DNA of 64,000 nucleotides from RFSX01 sp964495785 (lineage in GTDB: Bacteria; Bacteroidota; Bacteroidia; Chitinophagales; Saprospiraceae), in contig CAZBXL010000007.1 in the NCBI GenBank assembly GCA_964495785.1, positions 18,083-82,082 on the forward strand, in the 5' to 3' direction. Shown here in pieces: positions 20,501 to 27,826 of the stretch. Positions within the stretch are counted from its first letter, which is position 1. The number at the start of each line of letters is the position of its first letter. Below the pieces are notes generated by a model that was given only the letters and a program-made list of their open reading frames with translations, was not told the DNA's origin and made no database searches. The translations under genes were made by a program, and so were the position numbers.

Positions 20501-21946
20501 GCTTCAGATTTTGATGCTGGTAGTTTCCATCCATGTGGTCTGGAGGTATTTTTATCATTCTCTCCAGATACTTCTCAAAGAAATATGACATTTGATTGTA
20601 CTGACATAGGAATGAATTCAATAGATATATATGCATCAGTAGAAGGACCTGAAGGTATACTGATACAGTCATTCTGTACGACATTCTTAGATGTTCAAGA
20701 TAATACTGGAGCATGCGTAGGTCTTAGGCCTGTGGTAGATGTAGATGGTGAAGTCTATACAGAAAATTTTGAAAAGGTTTCTGATGTAGATGTGACATTA
20801 GTTGGGGGTAATCTTTCAGATCTAACAAATTCTGATGGTGAGTATGCCTTTCCAAATATGCTAACGGGTGGCCAGTATACGGTAGATCCTTACAGTAACG
20901 ATGCACCTTTAAATGGTGTCTCTACCTTAGATCTAATAACAATACAAAGACACATCTTAGGTGATGTAGCTCTTGATAGTCCTTATAAGATAATAGCAGG
21001 AGATATTAATAAAGATAACAGTCTATCTGCAATAGACTTAATAGAATTGAGAAAGTTAATATTAGGTGTGTATGATAACTATCCTAACAATGATTCTTGG
21101 AGATTTGTAGATCAGTCTTATACATTCGTTGATCCAACTAATCCTTTTGCTGAATCATTCCAAGAAGATTATGTGATTACTAATCTTGATAATGATATGC
21201 ATATTGATTTCGTTGCAGTCAAAGTAGGAGATGTTAATGGTTCTGCAGTAATGAATGCTAACAACTCATCTATCGATAGGAGAAGTGATAAAGCTATAGA
21301 AATTAAATATCCTTCTATGGATATACAGAAAAATCAAAATATTGAAGTGCCTTTCTATGTACAGAGTAATGGAGTAGAAGGTTACCAGATGGAATTATCA
21401 TTTGATTCAGATGTATTATCTAATGTTATTTTAAGCAATGCTAACAATACATTAAATGAGTCTAACTATAGAATTGTAGGTAATCAGATATCAATAAGTT
21501 GGAATGGTATTTCAGATTATTCATCTGATATATTATTTACATTAAGTGCTCAAGCAACTGAGTCAGCATCATTGATGAATTCATTCAGAATTAATGCAGA
21601 TAGAATAGCTCCAGAAGTATATGGTACTAATGGCGATATCAACATACCAGTGATTAAGGCTATAGGAGCAGATACAGATAACTTAGAATTTAAATTGTAT
21701 CCTAATCAACCTAATCCATTCTCTATGGAAACTGAAGTAAGCTTCTCAGTACCTACTGATGGCGATGTACAGTTGACTGTAGTAGATGTAGAGGGAAGAG
21801 TAGTGCAGTCAGATATGACATACTATACAGCTGGTACACATACAGTAAAATACCAGTCAGCTGATTTAGGAGTTGCAGGTATTTACTATCTAACAATTAA
21901 GACAAATAGTGATAACGCTACCATGAAAATGGTAATGCTAAAATAA
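17591..21946 (+). CDS. Secreted HYR-like protein with an inserted C-type lectin-like domain, dockerin-like, cohesin-like and T9SS type A domains
   Basis: 1451 residues from the ATG at 17591, chosen because it begins a signal peptide (MKFLNQLCC...ALLICGN..NQLSAQ); an in-frame ATG at 17552 would add 13 polar residues. The N-terminal module resembles a module near residue 730 of the 2487-aa paralogue (CNGSTQVSLDSNCEALI; CWGFITVEDK). Residues about 476-603 read as a C-type lectin-like domain: FWIGAKR, W.D...FAYTNWGMGQPS, EDCVMV, NDWNDASC, YVLE. The WND motif and the central cysteine pair are present; the outer pair is altered. The rest is HYR-like (VLRTFNIVDWC), then dockerin-like (about 1100-1220), cohesin-like (about 1233-1353) and type A T9SS tail (about 1363-1451). 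Likely surface-exposed, possibly glycan-binding. Confidence 0.85.
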   Translation: MKFLNQLCCKSISTYAMYIALLICGNSLNQLSAQCSLACNGSTQVSLDSNCEALITAGMILQDTTSCNMGSFLVTVRDEHENVIPTSPIATSDLIGRVASVRVMDTNSGNSCWGFITVEDKLGPIASCPTGNVSLNCAVMNAYPGPEFIDNCDSLVETVLLSESIETLCDPDFIKRITRTYTAFDSRGNQSPADCTVTIDLERIDTSLIIYPMDFVSRDDTQLDCSGDDYDLNNNNYPDPNEVGVPRYPTNFNGVLDTFDLFPFPDVYCNTVVTFTDTELPLIGCTRKIIRRYELREWHCMGEVVDVHIQTIEITDRTAPTLTCGENITVTTNTITGSQSSVHGAVTCGATLNLGLPTVTDNCADLSDITIDLLTPAGTIFDYDLSSQVTLPLGLSLVQFTAFDNCYNSSDCIIHVNVVDNTPPVAVCDQNTAVSLTTGGEAVVPAGSFDDGSYDDCNDHCMLVRRMTPNGCEQKAPEFCDLQLIGNNNGSYYYLSTYDITADIAKGRAGAYGGSLVVFDSEEEEEFVVDAVRSTYSGRFWIGAKRFSSGFQWDDHTDFAYTNWGMGQPSNGVNEDCVMVTPNNDWNDASCFGEWRYVLEIKDVNGFSEITNFCCSDVGIDQMVVFRVVDLFGNFNECMVNVNVQDKLAPQIICPADQTVDCGLPFDLSNLDLVFGTATVVDDCGANVVDSPDNQTNQCNIGQLIRTFTATDNGGRTSTCKQTITFENDNVFDSNDIVCPRDTTIVGCTAVADLSPDLLGLPQYPSDNCDLIGVDFDDEVFTFNNQSSDACLKVLRTFNIVDWCQTDPVSGFYPVFSCQQVIKVSNGVKPVISGCKAEQICTYDSECQTGFIDLVVTATDDCTEAANLSWRYQVFAGELGLGPVNFNNPILDVSGDGDTADASGKYPIGSHVVRWTFFDRCGNATTCDQPFTIQSCKAATAYCISGLAVDLMPIDSDNDGTVDFGMVELWASDFDAGSFHPCGLEVFLSFSPDTSQRNMTFDCTDIGMNSIDIYASVEGPEGILIQSFCTTFLDVQDNTGACVGLRPVVDVDGEVYTENFEKVSDVDVTLVGGNLSDLTNSDGEYAFPNMLTGGQYTVDPYSNDAPLNGVSTLDLITIQRHILGDVALDSPYKIIAGDINKDNSLSAIDLIELRKLILGVYDNYPNNDSWRFVDQSYTFVDPTNPFAESFQEDYVITNLDNDMHIDFVAVKVGDVNGSAVMNANNSSIDRRSDKAIEIKYPSMDIQKNQNIEVPFYVQSNGVEGYQMELSFDSDVLSNVILSNANNTLNESNYRIVGNQISISWNGISDYSSDILFTLSAQATESASLMNSFRINADRIAPEVYGTNGDINIPVIKAIGADTDNLEFKLYPNQPNPFSMETEVSFSVPTDGDVQLTVVDVEGRVVQSDMTYYTAGTHTVKYQSADLGVAGIYYLTIKTNSDNATMKMVMLK

Positions 21947-21974
21947 TATCATAAAGATTTACTGTTTTTGGGAT

Positions 21975-22013
21975 GGGGCCCCTCTTCATTAAGTTGAAGG
22001 GGGTCTTTTTTTT
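21975..22013 (+). terminator. Rho-independent terminator
   Basis: Imperfect G+C-rich hairpin (CCCTCTTC paired with GAAGGGGG, loop ATTAAGTT) followed by a run of eight T after GGGTC. It has the same upstream motif GTTTTTGGGATGG (21964-21976) as the terminator at 17335. Confidence 0.85.
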
Positions 22014-22045
22014 GAACTATTTTAATGTAATTATATTATAGTTTT

Positions 22046-22456
22046 ATGGGAAGGATTATGGGCATAGATTATGGGATGAAAAAATGTGGCATTGCTGTTA
22101 CTGATCCTATGCAAATTATTGTAAGTCCATTGAAAACAGTCAAAACGACTTCTTTGCTCTCGTACCTAAAAATATATTTTGTCGAAGAGCAAGTTGATAA
22201 GCTAGTCTTTGGATATCCGACTCACAAGGATGGTCAACCGACTTATGTAGTTGATCTAATTGAGACTTTTAAAATCCAATTGCTCAAACAATTTCCTAAT
22301 CTGAAAGTAGATTTTCAAAATGAAAATTTTACATCTTTGCAAGCTAAGGAGATAATGATAAAGAGTGGTCTGTCTAAAAAACAGAGACAGGATAAATCAA
22401 GAATAGATAAACTAAGCGCTGTATTAATATTACAACGTTACCTTAAGCACATATAA
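22046..22456 (+). CDS. ruvX: RuvX/YqgF family putative Holliday junction resolvase (pre-16S rRNA nuclease)
   Basis: 136 residues, the usual size for the family. The RNase H-like fold is shown by the N-terminal strand GIDYGMKKCGIAVTD with the catalytic Asp8, the strand LVFGYP after the second helix, and the C-terminal part with an Asp (RIDKLSAVLILQRYL). Known role of the family: nuclease involved in maturation of the 16S rRNA 5' end and proposed Holliday junction resolution, in the cytoplasm. Only 2 bp separate it from def, so the two form an operon. A terminator lies just upstream, so the promoter must be within 22014-22045. Confidence 0.9.
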   Translation: MGRIMGIDYGMKKCGIAVTDPMQIIVSPLKTVKTTSLLSYLKIYFVEEQVDKLVFGYPTHKDGQPTYVVDLIETFKIQLLKQFPNLKVDFQNENFTSLQAKEIMIKSGLSKKQRQDKSRIDKLSAVLILQRYLKHI

Positions 22457-22458
22457 TA

Positions 22459-23016
22459 ATGATATTACCTATTTACGCATACGGCCAAAAAGTTCTTAAA
22501 AGAAGAGCCTCAGATATAGATCAGGATTATGATGGCTTAAGTGTGCTTATAGAAAATATGTGGGAGACGATGTATAACGCAAAAGGTGTAGGTCTGGCAG
22601 CGCCGCAGATAGGTCAGAGTATAAGATTGTTCTTGGTAGATACGATCCAAATGCAAGAAGAGGATAAAGAAATGAAGGGTATAAAGAAAGTATTTATAAA
22701 TCCAGAAATCATAGATGAATCTGGAGAGGAGAAGTCTTATGAAGAAGGTTGTTTAAGTATCCCAGATATCAGAGGAGATGTAAAGCGTCTATCAGAAGTA
22801 AGTATTGTATATTATGATGAGAATTTTGAGAAGCATGAAGAATCATATAATGGCATTAATGCAAGAGTGATTCAGCATGAGTATGATCATGTCGAAGGAA
22901 AATTATTTACTGAGATGCTCCCCCCACTCAGAAAACAACTTGTCAAAAGAAAATTAGAAAATATTAAGAAAGGGAAGGTGAGGGTTGATTATAGAATGAG
23001 GTTCGCAAGATTATGA
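22459..23016 (+). CDS. def: Peptide deformylase
   Basis: 185 residues. All three metalloenzyme motifs are present: GVGLAAPQIG (43-52), EEGCLS with the metal ligand Cys98, and QHEYDH with His140, Glu141 and His144. Known reaction: removal of the N-formyl group from the initiator methionine of nascent proteins, with an Fe or Zn centre. The gene follows ruvX after 2 bp and its stop is 1 bp from the stop of the convergent RNase H gene. No terminator is seen in that junction, so antisense read-through is possible. Confidence 0.95.
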   Translation: MILPIYAYGQKVLKRRASDIDQDYDGLSVLIENMWETMYNAKGVGLAAPQIGQSIRLFLVDTIQMQEEDKEMKGIKKVFINPEIIDESGEEKSYEEGCLSIPDIRGDVKRLSEVSIVYYDENFEKHEESYNGINARVIQHEYDHVEGKLFTEMLPPLRKQLVKRKLENIKKGKVRVDYRMRFARL

Positions 23017-23017
23017 T

Positions 23018-23659
23018 TTATTTTCTTCCAAAATCTGCAGGTATTTCTCCCCATTTAGCTGTGTCCCACTTTACAATTCTTGTTACATAATCGTTTTTCT
23101 CGAGCCATGACAGAGCCCTTTCCATCAATTGGAATATTTCTTTGTTTTTATCGGTTCTACTTAAAGTCGTTTTTACTTTCTTATTGCGTACCCAGCTCAT
23201 CGCAGTTTTTGAGTCAGTGTATATAATTGATCTTGTATTATTTTGTTTCTTTAATAACGCAAGACCATGAACCAATGCTAAGAATTCACCTACATTATTA
23301 GTCCCATCTCTATAAGGTCCTTTAAGAAAAAGTTCTTCTTTAGATATAGTGTTTACTCCTCTGTATTCCATTATACCTGGATTACCACTACAGGCTGCGT
23401 CCACTGAGATGCTATCGGCTATAATATTGGGATTGTATGTTGTTGCTTTACCTTCTTTACTAACTTTCTTATTTCGTTGTAGAAATGTATTCGGCTTACT
23501 TCTGAATGCAGCTTCAGCTTCTTCTAATTGTTTGAAGGATTTATACTTGGCATCTGGATAACCAACTACTTGAGCCTGACATTCTGCCCAGCTATTATAA
23601 ATGCCGGGTTTTTGACCTACCCAGACAACATAATATTTACTTTTGTTATTCTTGGCCAT
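23018..23659 (-). CDS. rnhA: Ribonuclease HI with N-terminal viroplasmin (hybrid-binding) domain
   Basis: 213 residues. Residues 8-55 form the caulimovirus viroplasmin-type hybrid-binding domain (YYVVWVGQKPGIYNSWAECQ, F..L.EAEAAF) known from eukaryotic RNase H1. The RNase H fold begins near 82 with the four acidic catalytic residues Asp87 (SVDAACSGNPG), Glu125 (NNVGEFLAL), Asp149 (YTDSKTA) and Asp209 (ADFGRK). It cleaves the RNA of RNA-DNA hybrids such as primers and R-loops. The ATG at 23657-23659 is divergent from the TatD gene with only 29 bp between the start codons, so the promoters must overlap the coding starts. Confidence 0.92.
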   Translation of the reverse strand: MAKNNKSKYYVVWVGQKPGIYNSWAECQAQVVGYPDAKYKSFKQLEEAEAAFRSKPNTFLQRNKKVSKEGKATTYNPNIIADSISVDAACSGNPGIMEYRGVNTISKEELFLKGPYRDGTNNVGEFLALVHGLALLKKQNNTRSIIYTDSKTAMSWVRNKKVKTTLSRTDKNKEIFQLMERALSWLEKNDYVTRIVKWDTAKWGEIPADFGRK

Positions 23660-23688
23660 TGATAAAAAACATATATTATAAATTAGTT

Positions 23689-24462
23689 ATGTATATCGAC
23701 ACACATGCTCACCTATATTCTGATAAACTTATTGACAATATTGATAAGCTTATAGATAGGGCTTTAGAAAGTAAAGTTAAGAAGATTTTTATGCCTAATA
23801 TCGACTTAGAATCTATAGGTGCTATGCATGAGCTCGCTGATAAGTATGATTCTACATGCTATGCCATGATGGGCTTACATCCTTGTTCGGTAGCAAAGAA
23901 CTTCAAGGATGTACTCGATGAGATGAAGGCACATCTTGATGGAGATAGAAGGTATTATGGGATAGGAGAGACGGGCATTGATTTATATTGGGATGTTAGC
24001 TTTAAGAAAGAACAGATCTCTGCTTTCGAAGTACAAATAGAATGGGCCAAAACCTTTGATCTACCTATAATCATTCATTCAAGGGATTCTTTAGATCTTA
24101 CTATAGATATAATATCGCAACATCAGGACGGTAATTTGAATGGCATTTTTCATTGTTTTAACGGTACTAAAGACCAATGCCGTAAAGTAGCAGATAATAA
24201 TTTCTGTATGGGATTAGGGGGAGTTATAACTTATAAGAATGCGAAATTGGATGATATGGTCGCTTATATGCCTAAGGAGTATATGCTTTTAGAAACTGAT
24301 GCTCCATACTTAAGCCCCACACCTATGAGAGGTAAATCCAACGAAAGCAGTTTTATACCATATATTGTAAATAAGATATGTGATGTTAGGAGTGAGACAA
24401 TTGAGGAAGTAGGAGAATATACAACGGCAAATGCTAAAAATATTTTCAAACTAAAAGACTGA
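23689..24462 (+). CDS. tatD: TatD family metal-dependent hydrolase (DNase)
   Basis: 257 residues from the ATG at 23689, chosen because DTHAHL follows directly, as in the family; a TTG at 23659 would overlap the divergent RNase H start. Metal-binding motifs of the TatD amidohydrolase fold: DTHAHL near the N-terminus, GETGIDLYWD, IIHSRDS, FHCFNG and LLETDAPYLSP. Family members are 3'-5' exonucleases or deoxyribonucleases with two bound metals in the cytoplasm; the precise substrate here cannot be read from sequence. It lies directly ahead of a serine tRNA gene. Confidence 0.9.
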   Translation: MYIDTHAHLYSDKLIDNIDKLIDRALESKVKKIFMPNIDLESIGAMHELADKYDSTCYAMMGLHPCSVAKNFKDVLDEMKAHLDGDRRYYGIGETGIDLYWDVSFKKEQISAFEVQIEWAKTFDLPIIIHSRDSLDLTIDIISQHQDGNLNGIFHCFNGTKDQCRKVADNNFCMGLGGVITYKNAKLDDMVAYMPKEYMLLETDAPYLSPTPMRGKSNESSFIPYIVNKICDVRSETIEEVGEYTTANAKNIFKLKD

Positions 24463-24487
24463 AAAGAGTACATTTGACAAATGTTAA

Positions 24488-24575
24488 GGAGAGTTGGCCG
24501 AGTGGCTTAAGGCGCTCGCTTGGAAAGCGTGTATACTCCAAAAGGGTATCAAGGGTTCGAATCCCTTACTCTCCG
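24488..24575 (+). tRNA. tRNA-Ser (GGA anticodon)
   Basis: Complete class II tRNA: acceptor GGAGAGT pairs with ACTCTCC, discriminator G; D arm GGCCGAGTGGCTTAAGGC; anticodon loop TTGGAAA with GGA at 24522-24524; long variable arm GTATACTCC...GGGTATC; T arm AGGGTTCGAATCCCT. The 3' CCA is not encoded. A run of six T follows at once. It reads UCC and UCU codons. Confidence 0.95.
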
Positions 24576-24822
24576 CTTTTTTAGTTTTGTAGTTAGATAG
24601 TAGGATTATTCCAAATTGATAAAGAATATAATTGTTCCTATCAACACCAAAAAAAGTAATTCTTACATCTTAGTTATATATGTGAAGAATTTTACATAAG
24701 AAATACAACTAAATAACAGTATAAAATATGACATACATAATTATACAACTAATACAAATATTTCTATTTTAGGGTTTTTAAACCAATTTCATTACAGACT
24801 TACAAGAAGAAAATTTAACGTC

Positions 24823-25551
24823 ATGCAAAAATTACTTTTTACATTTTTAATAATTTGTGGAATAAGCCTTTTAGGTTTTTCAGACTTAGCGGCTCAAGAA
24901 GCAGTAGCCGAAGAAGGTGGAATGTTTCAAGTACTCAAAGAAAAATTCATAGAGGGGGATTGGAAGTTTATGAGTCTTGTACTTGTAACTCTTATTCTTG
25001 GTCTTGCTTTTTGCATTGAGAGAATAATAACACTTAATATAGCTACAACTAATACATCTAAGCTATTATCACGCATTGACGAAAGGCTTGCCGATAGCGA
25101 TCTTGACGGAGCACAAGAAGTAGCTCGATCTACTCCTGGTCCTACTGCAAGTGTATTATATGAAGGATTAAGAAATGCTCATAATGGCCCAGAAGCTGTA
25201 GAAAAAGCAATCGTATCTTACGGAAGTGTACAGATGGGATTATTAGAAAAAGGTCTTGTTTGGATATCGTTATTTATTGCCATAGCACCGATGCTCGGTT
25301 TCATGGGTACAGTAATAGGTATGATTGAAGCCTTTGATAGAATCCAAGAAGCAGGAGATTTATCTCCATCTGTTGTGGCAGGTGGTATCAAGATAGCCTT
25401 ACTTACGACTGTATTTGGTCTTATTGTGGCTATTATCTTACAGATATTTTACAACTATATAGTATCTAAAATAGATGGTATCGTCAATAAAATGGAAGAA
25501 TCTTCTATTGGATTGGTAGATGTTATGGCTAAAAATGGCTTATTCAAGTAA
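24823..25551 (+). CDS. exbB: MotA/TolQ/ExbB family proton channel protein
   Basis: 242 residues. An N-terminal signal-like segment (residues 4-25) is followed by a membrane segment (about 49-69, FMSLVLVTLILGLAFCIERI), a cytoplasmic stretch, and two further membrane segments containing the family core (IAPMLGFMGTVIGMIEAF, then GGIKIALLTTVFGLIVAI). Known role: with ExbD it forms an inner-membrane proton-driven motor that energises TonB-dependent or Tol-like outer-membrane processes. It starts a four-gene run (24823-27133) of which two are ExbD proteins. A TATTTTAG sequence at 24775, one base off the -7 consensus, is a possible promoter. Confidence 0.9.
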   Translation: MQKLLFTFLIICGISLLGFSDLAAQEAVAEEGGMFQVLKEKFIEGDWKFMSLVLVTLILGLAFCIERIITLNIATTNTSKLLSRIDERLADSDLDGAQEVARSTPGPTASVLYEGLRNAHNGPEAVEKAIVSYGSVQMGLLEKGLVWISLFIAIAPMLGFMGTVIGMIEAFDRIQEAGDLSPSVVAGGIKIALLTTVFGLIVAIILQIFYNYIVSKIDGIVNKMEESSIGLVDVMAKNGLFK

Positions 25552-25589
25552 TCGGATTTTATAATTTTCAAAAACAATAAATAAAAATT

Positions 25590-26099
25590 ATGAAATCACT
25601 TTTCACATTACTAACTAAGAGAGGGCAGCTATTTGCTCTCATATTAGCCATAGTATGCATCGTAATTGTATTTGCATCAATCATGAGTGGTTTAGGCAGT
25701 GCAGGTTATGATACAAGTCTTGATTTGGTTCCTATTATGCAAGATGAGACCAACACACAATCATTTAACTTTTTTAGTCCAGCGGTCAAGATACCTTCAT
25801 ACCTAGCAATTATTTGCTTCTTTATCATGATACTTGGAGTATTCAAGGATATATTTTCTGATCCTAAAGGGTCTATGAAGATGATAATTGGATTGGTTGT
25901 TTTAGCGGTTGTGTTTTTCGCCCTCTACAGTTCGAGTGCAGCAGAAAATACTGGTAAGATAAGTCTACTCGTTCAAGAGTTTGACGTCAGTGATAATGTT
26001 AGCAAACTTATAAGTGGCGGTATTAAAACCACTGTGGGTCTAACTGTTGTTGCAGCCATAAGCATGGTATTAATGGAACTTTGGAACATGTTTAAATAA
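25590..26099 (+). CDS. Four-helix membrane protein in an exbB-exbD operon, unknown function
   Basis: 169 residues with four predicted membrane segments (about 12-35, 67-89, 97-118 and 146-167) and a 35-residue loop after the first. I recognise no catalytic motif. It lies 38 bp after exbB and 6 bp before exbD with no terminator, so it is part of that motor operon. Its placement suggests an accessory subunit of the ExbB/ExbD complex; this is inference from position. Confidence 0.75.
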   Translation: MKSLFTLLTKRGQLFALILAIVCIVIVFASIMSGLGSAGYDTSLDLVPIMQDETNTQSFNFFSPAVKIPSYLAIICFFIMILGVFKDIFSDPKGSMKMIIGLVVLAVVFFALYSSSAAENTGKISLLVQEFDVSDNVSKLISGGIKTTVGLTVVAAISMVLMELWNMFK

Positions 26100-26105
26100 G
26101 ATATT

Positions 26106-26654
26106 ATGCCAGGTAAAAGAGAAAGAAAAGCACCCGAAGTTAATGCTGGCTCTATGGCCGATATAGCTTTCTTGCTATTAATATTTTTCTTAGTGACAAC
26201 GACGATTGCTGTAGATAAAGGGGTACTAGTAAAGTTACCACCTTGGTCTAATGAGCCACCTCCAGAAATGAAGTTGAATACAAGGAATGTATACTCTGTT
26301 CTCGTTAATGCTAATAATGAATTATTAGTAAGAGGAGAGCCTAAAGACATCAAGAATCTAAGAGAGGATACTAAGACATTTATAATGAATCCTCGTAAGT
26401 TAGAAGATATGGCAGAGAAGCCGACGAAGGCTATTATATCTCTAAAAAATGACAGAGGGACTAAATACAAGACGTACTTAGAAGTCTATAACGAACTCAA
26501 AGCCGCATACAACGAATTGCGTGAAGAAGAAGCTCAAAAGAGACACAACAAATCGTATGAATTTATTACCAGAGATCAGCAGAAGGAAATAAGAAATGCT
26601 ATACCACTTGTAATATCTGAGGCTGAACCAACTAATTTTGGAGAAGAAAACTAA
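26106..26654 (+). CDS. exbD: ExbD/TolR family biopolymer transport protein (first copy)
   Basis: 182 residues: a short basic N-terminus, a single membrane helix starting at SMADIAFLLLIFFLV with the conserved proton-path Asp19, then a periplasmic domain. The periplasmic part is longer than in enterobacterial ExbD (about 140 residues) and carries a charged helical stretch near 140-165. Family role: partner of ExbB in proton-driven energisation of the outer membrane. The next gene is a second ExbD 8 bp downstream, so a heteromeric ExbD pair is likely. Confidence 0.9.
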   Translation: MPGKRERKAPEVNAGSMADIAFLLLIFFLVTTTIAVDKGVLVKLPPWSNEPPPEMKLNTRNVYSVLVNANNELLVRGEPKDIKNLREDTKTFIMNPRKLEDMAEKPTKAIISLKNDRGTKYKTYLEVYNELKAAYNELREEEAQKRHNKSYEFITRDQQKEIRNAIPLVISEAEPTNFGEEN

Positions 26655-26662
26655 TAACGATC

Positions 26663-27133
26663 ATGGGAAAGTTTACTAAAAAAAGAGGGAAAGCCAATCC
26701 GGAAGTATCGACTGCTTCTTTGCCGGATATAATTTTCATGCTCCTGTTTTTCTTTATGGTTGTAACTGTATTAAGAGATTCAGAGCTTAAAGTTGCTAAC
26801 AATGTACCCACAGCAACTGAGTTAACGAAACTTGAGAAAAAATCTCTTGTCAACTATCTGTTTGTAGGTAAGCCATTAGATAAGTATCAAGCTACTTACG
26901 GAACTAAGCCACAACTGCAGTTAGGAGATAAGTTTGCAGATATCAAGGAGATTCCTTTATTCATAGAGAAACATAGAAGCTCGGTTAATGAGAAAGAAAT
27001 ACCAGCGATTATATCTTCTCTTAAGATTGACGGAGATGTAACGATGGGTTTCATAACAGACATTAAAACAGAACTTAGAAAATCGGGACAACTTAAGGTT
27101 AACTACTCAGCCAAGCCGCGAGCAGATAATTAA
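26663..27133 (+). CDS. exbD: ExbD/TolR family biopolymer transport protein (second copy)
   Basis: 156 residues with a basic N-terminus (MGKFTKKRGK), one membrane helix (LPDIIFMLLFFFMVV) containing the conserved Asp22, and a periplasmic domain ending KVNYSAKPRADN. It differs strongly from the first copy outside the membrane segment, so the two are old paralogues rather than a recent duplication. It is the last gene of the operon; a strong terminator begins 31 bp after the stop. Confidence 0.9.
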   Translation: MGKFTKKRGKANPEVSTASLPDIIFMLLFFFMVVTVLRDSELKVANNVPTATELTKLEKKSLVNYLFVGKPLDKYQATYGTKPQLQLGDKFADIKEIPLFIEKHRSSVNEKEIPAIISSLKIDGDVTMGFITDIKTELRKSGQLKVNYSAKPRADN

Positions 27134-27164
27134 TATTATTAGTTCAGAAAAGATATAATGAAGT

Positions 27165-27196
27165 AGCCTCTTAATGAATATTAGGAGGCTTTTTTT
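27165..27196 (+). terminator. Rho-independent terminator of the exb operon
   Basis: 11-bp stem AGCCTCTTAAT/ATTAGGAGGCT (one G-U pair), loop GAAT, then a run of T. Confidence 0.92.
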
Positions 27197-27826
27197 ATGC
27201 CCTCTTGTGAATAATTAGAATCATGATATACAAATTTAGGGGCATTATCTCCCATCTGATTTTGGTACAATACTCGATGCAAGTTTAAAGCTGTATGATT
27301 TATTATGGAACATCTTGAACAGCCATCGATATAAAATGCATCTGGTACTTATAGTTTGAATTCTACTAAGGTTCCTATATAAGGGAATGAAGAGAGGATA
27401 GTGAAAGGGCAAAAAAAAATGCATGAAAGGGCTTAAACTCAAAAGTTTAAATTAAAACTCGCTACTGGCGAATTACCCATTCATGCAAGAATATTAAAAA
27501 AGTGTTTACCCGCATTTGCTGTCGAATATAGTTATCAGTTTCATGAGCTATATCCGCTTTTAAAGCAATAGTCAAAATTGACAATGCTTTATAATATTAA
27601 AACAATATCTAAGTTATTGTATTTTTTTGACTTCACTTATTAATGTCTGAAGTCTTCGAAAGGTTATGATCAGCGATTAAAAAAATTAAGGTAATTAATA
27701 TTTTTAAAAATAGACTACGTTTAAACAATCTACATTGGTAATGTAAACTATTTGTCATTTACCGTAAGAGAATCAAAAGCCTCAAATTCAAATTAAATGA
27801 CTTCCACTTTAGGAAGCTGAACTTAG
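27197..27826. other. Gene-free stretch with possible gene remnants
   Basis: About 630 bp without a convincing gene. Two plus-strand pieces read like broken coding sequence: an ATG at 27223 giving MIYKFRGIISHLILV before a stop, and 27433-27570, which reads without a stop and includes LATGELPIHARILKKCLPAF. Neither is long enough to assign. I see no RNA gene or clear promoter. Confidence 0.4.

Noticed and set aside
1..21946. A cellulosome proper
   Set aside because: No glycoside hydrolase, carbohydrate-binding module or scaffoldin of the clostridial kind is present; only cohesin-like and dockerin-like modules are.
27245..27442. 65-codon minus-strand open frame in the gap before fabG
   Set aside because: No motif, no start context and no neighbour of similar type; length is expected by chance in AT-rich DNA.
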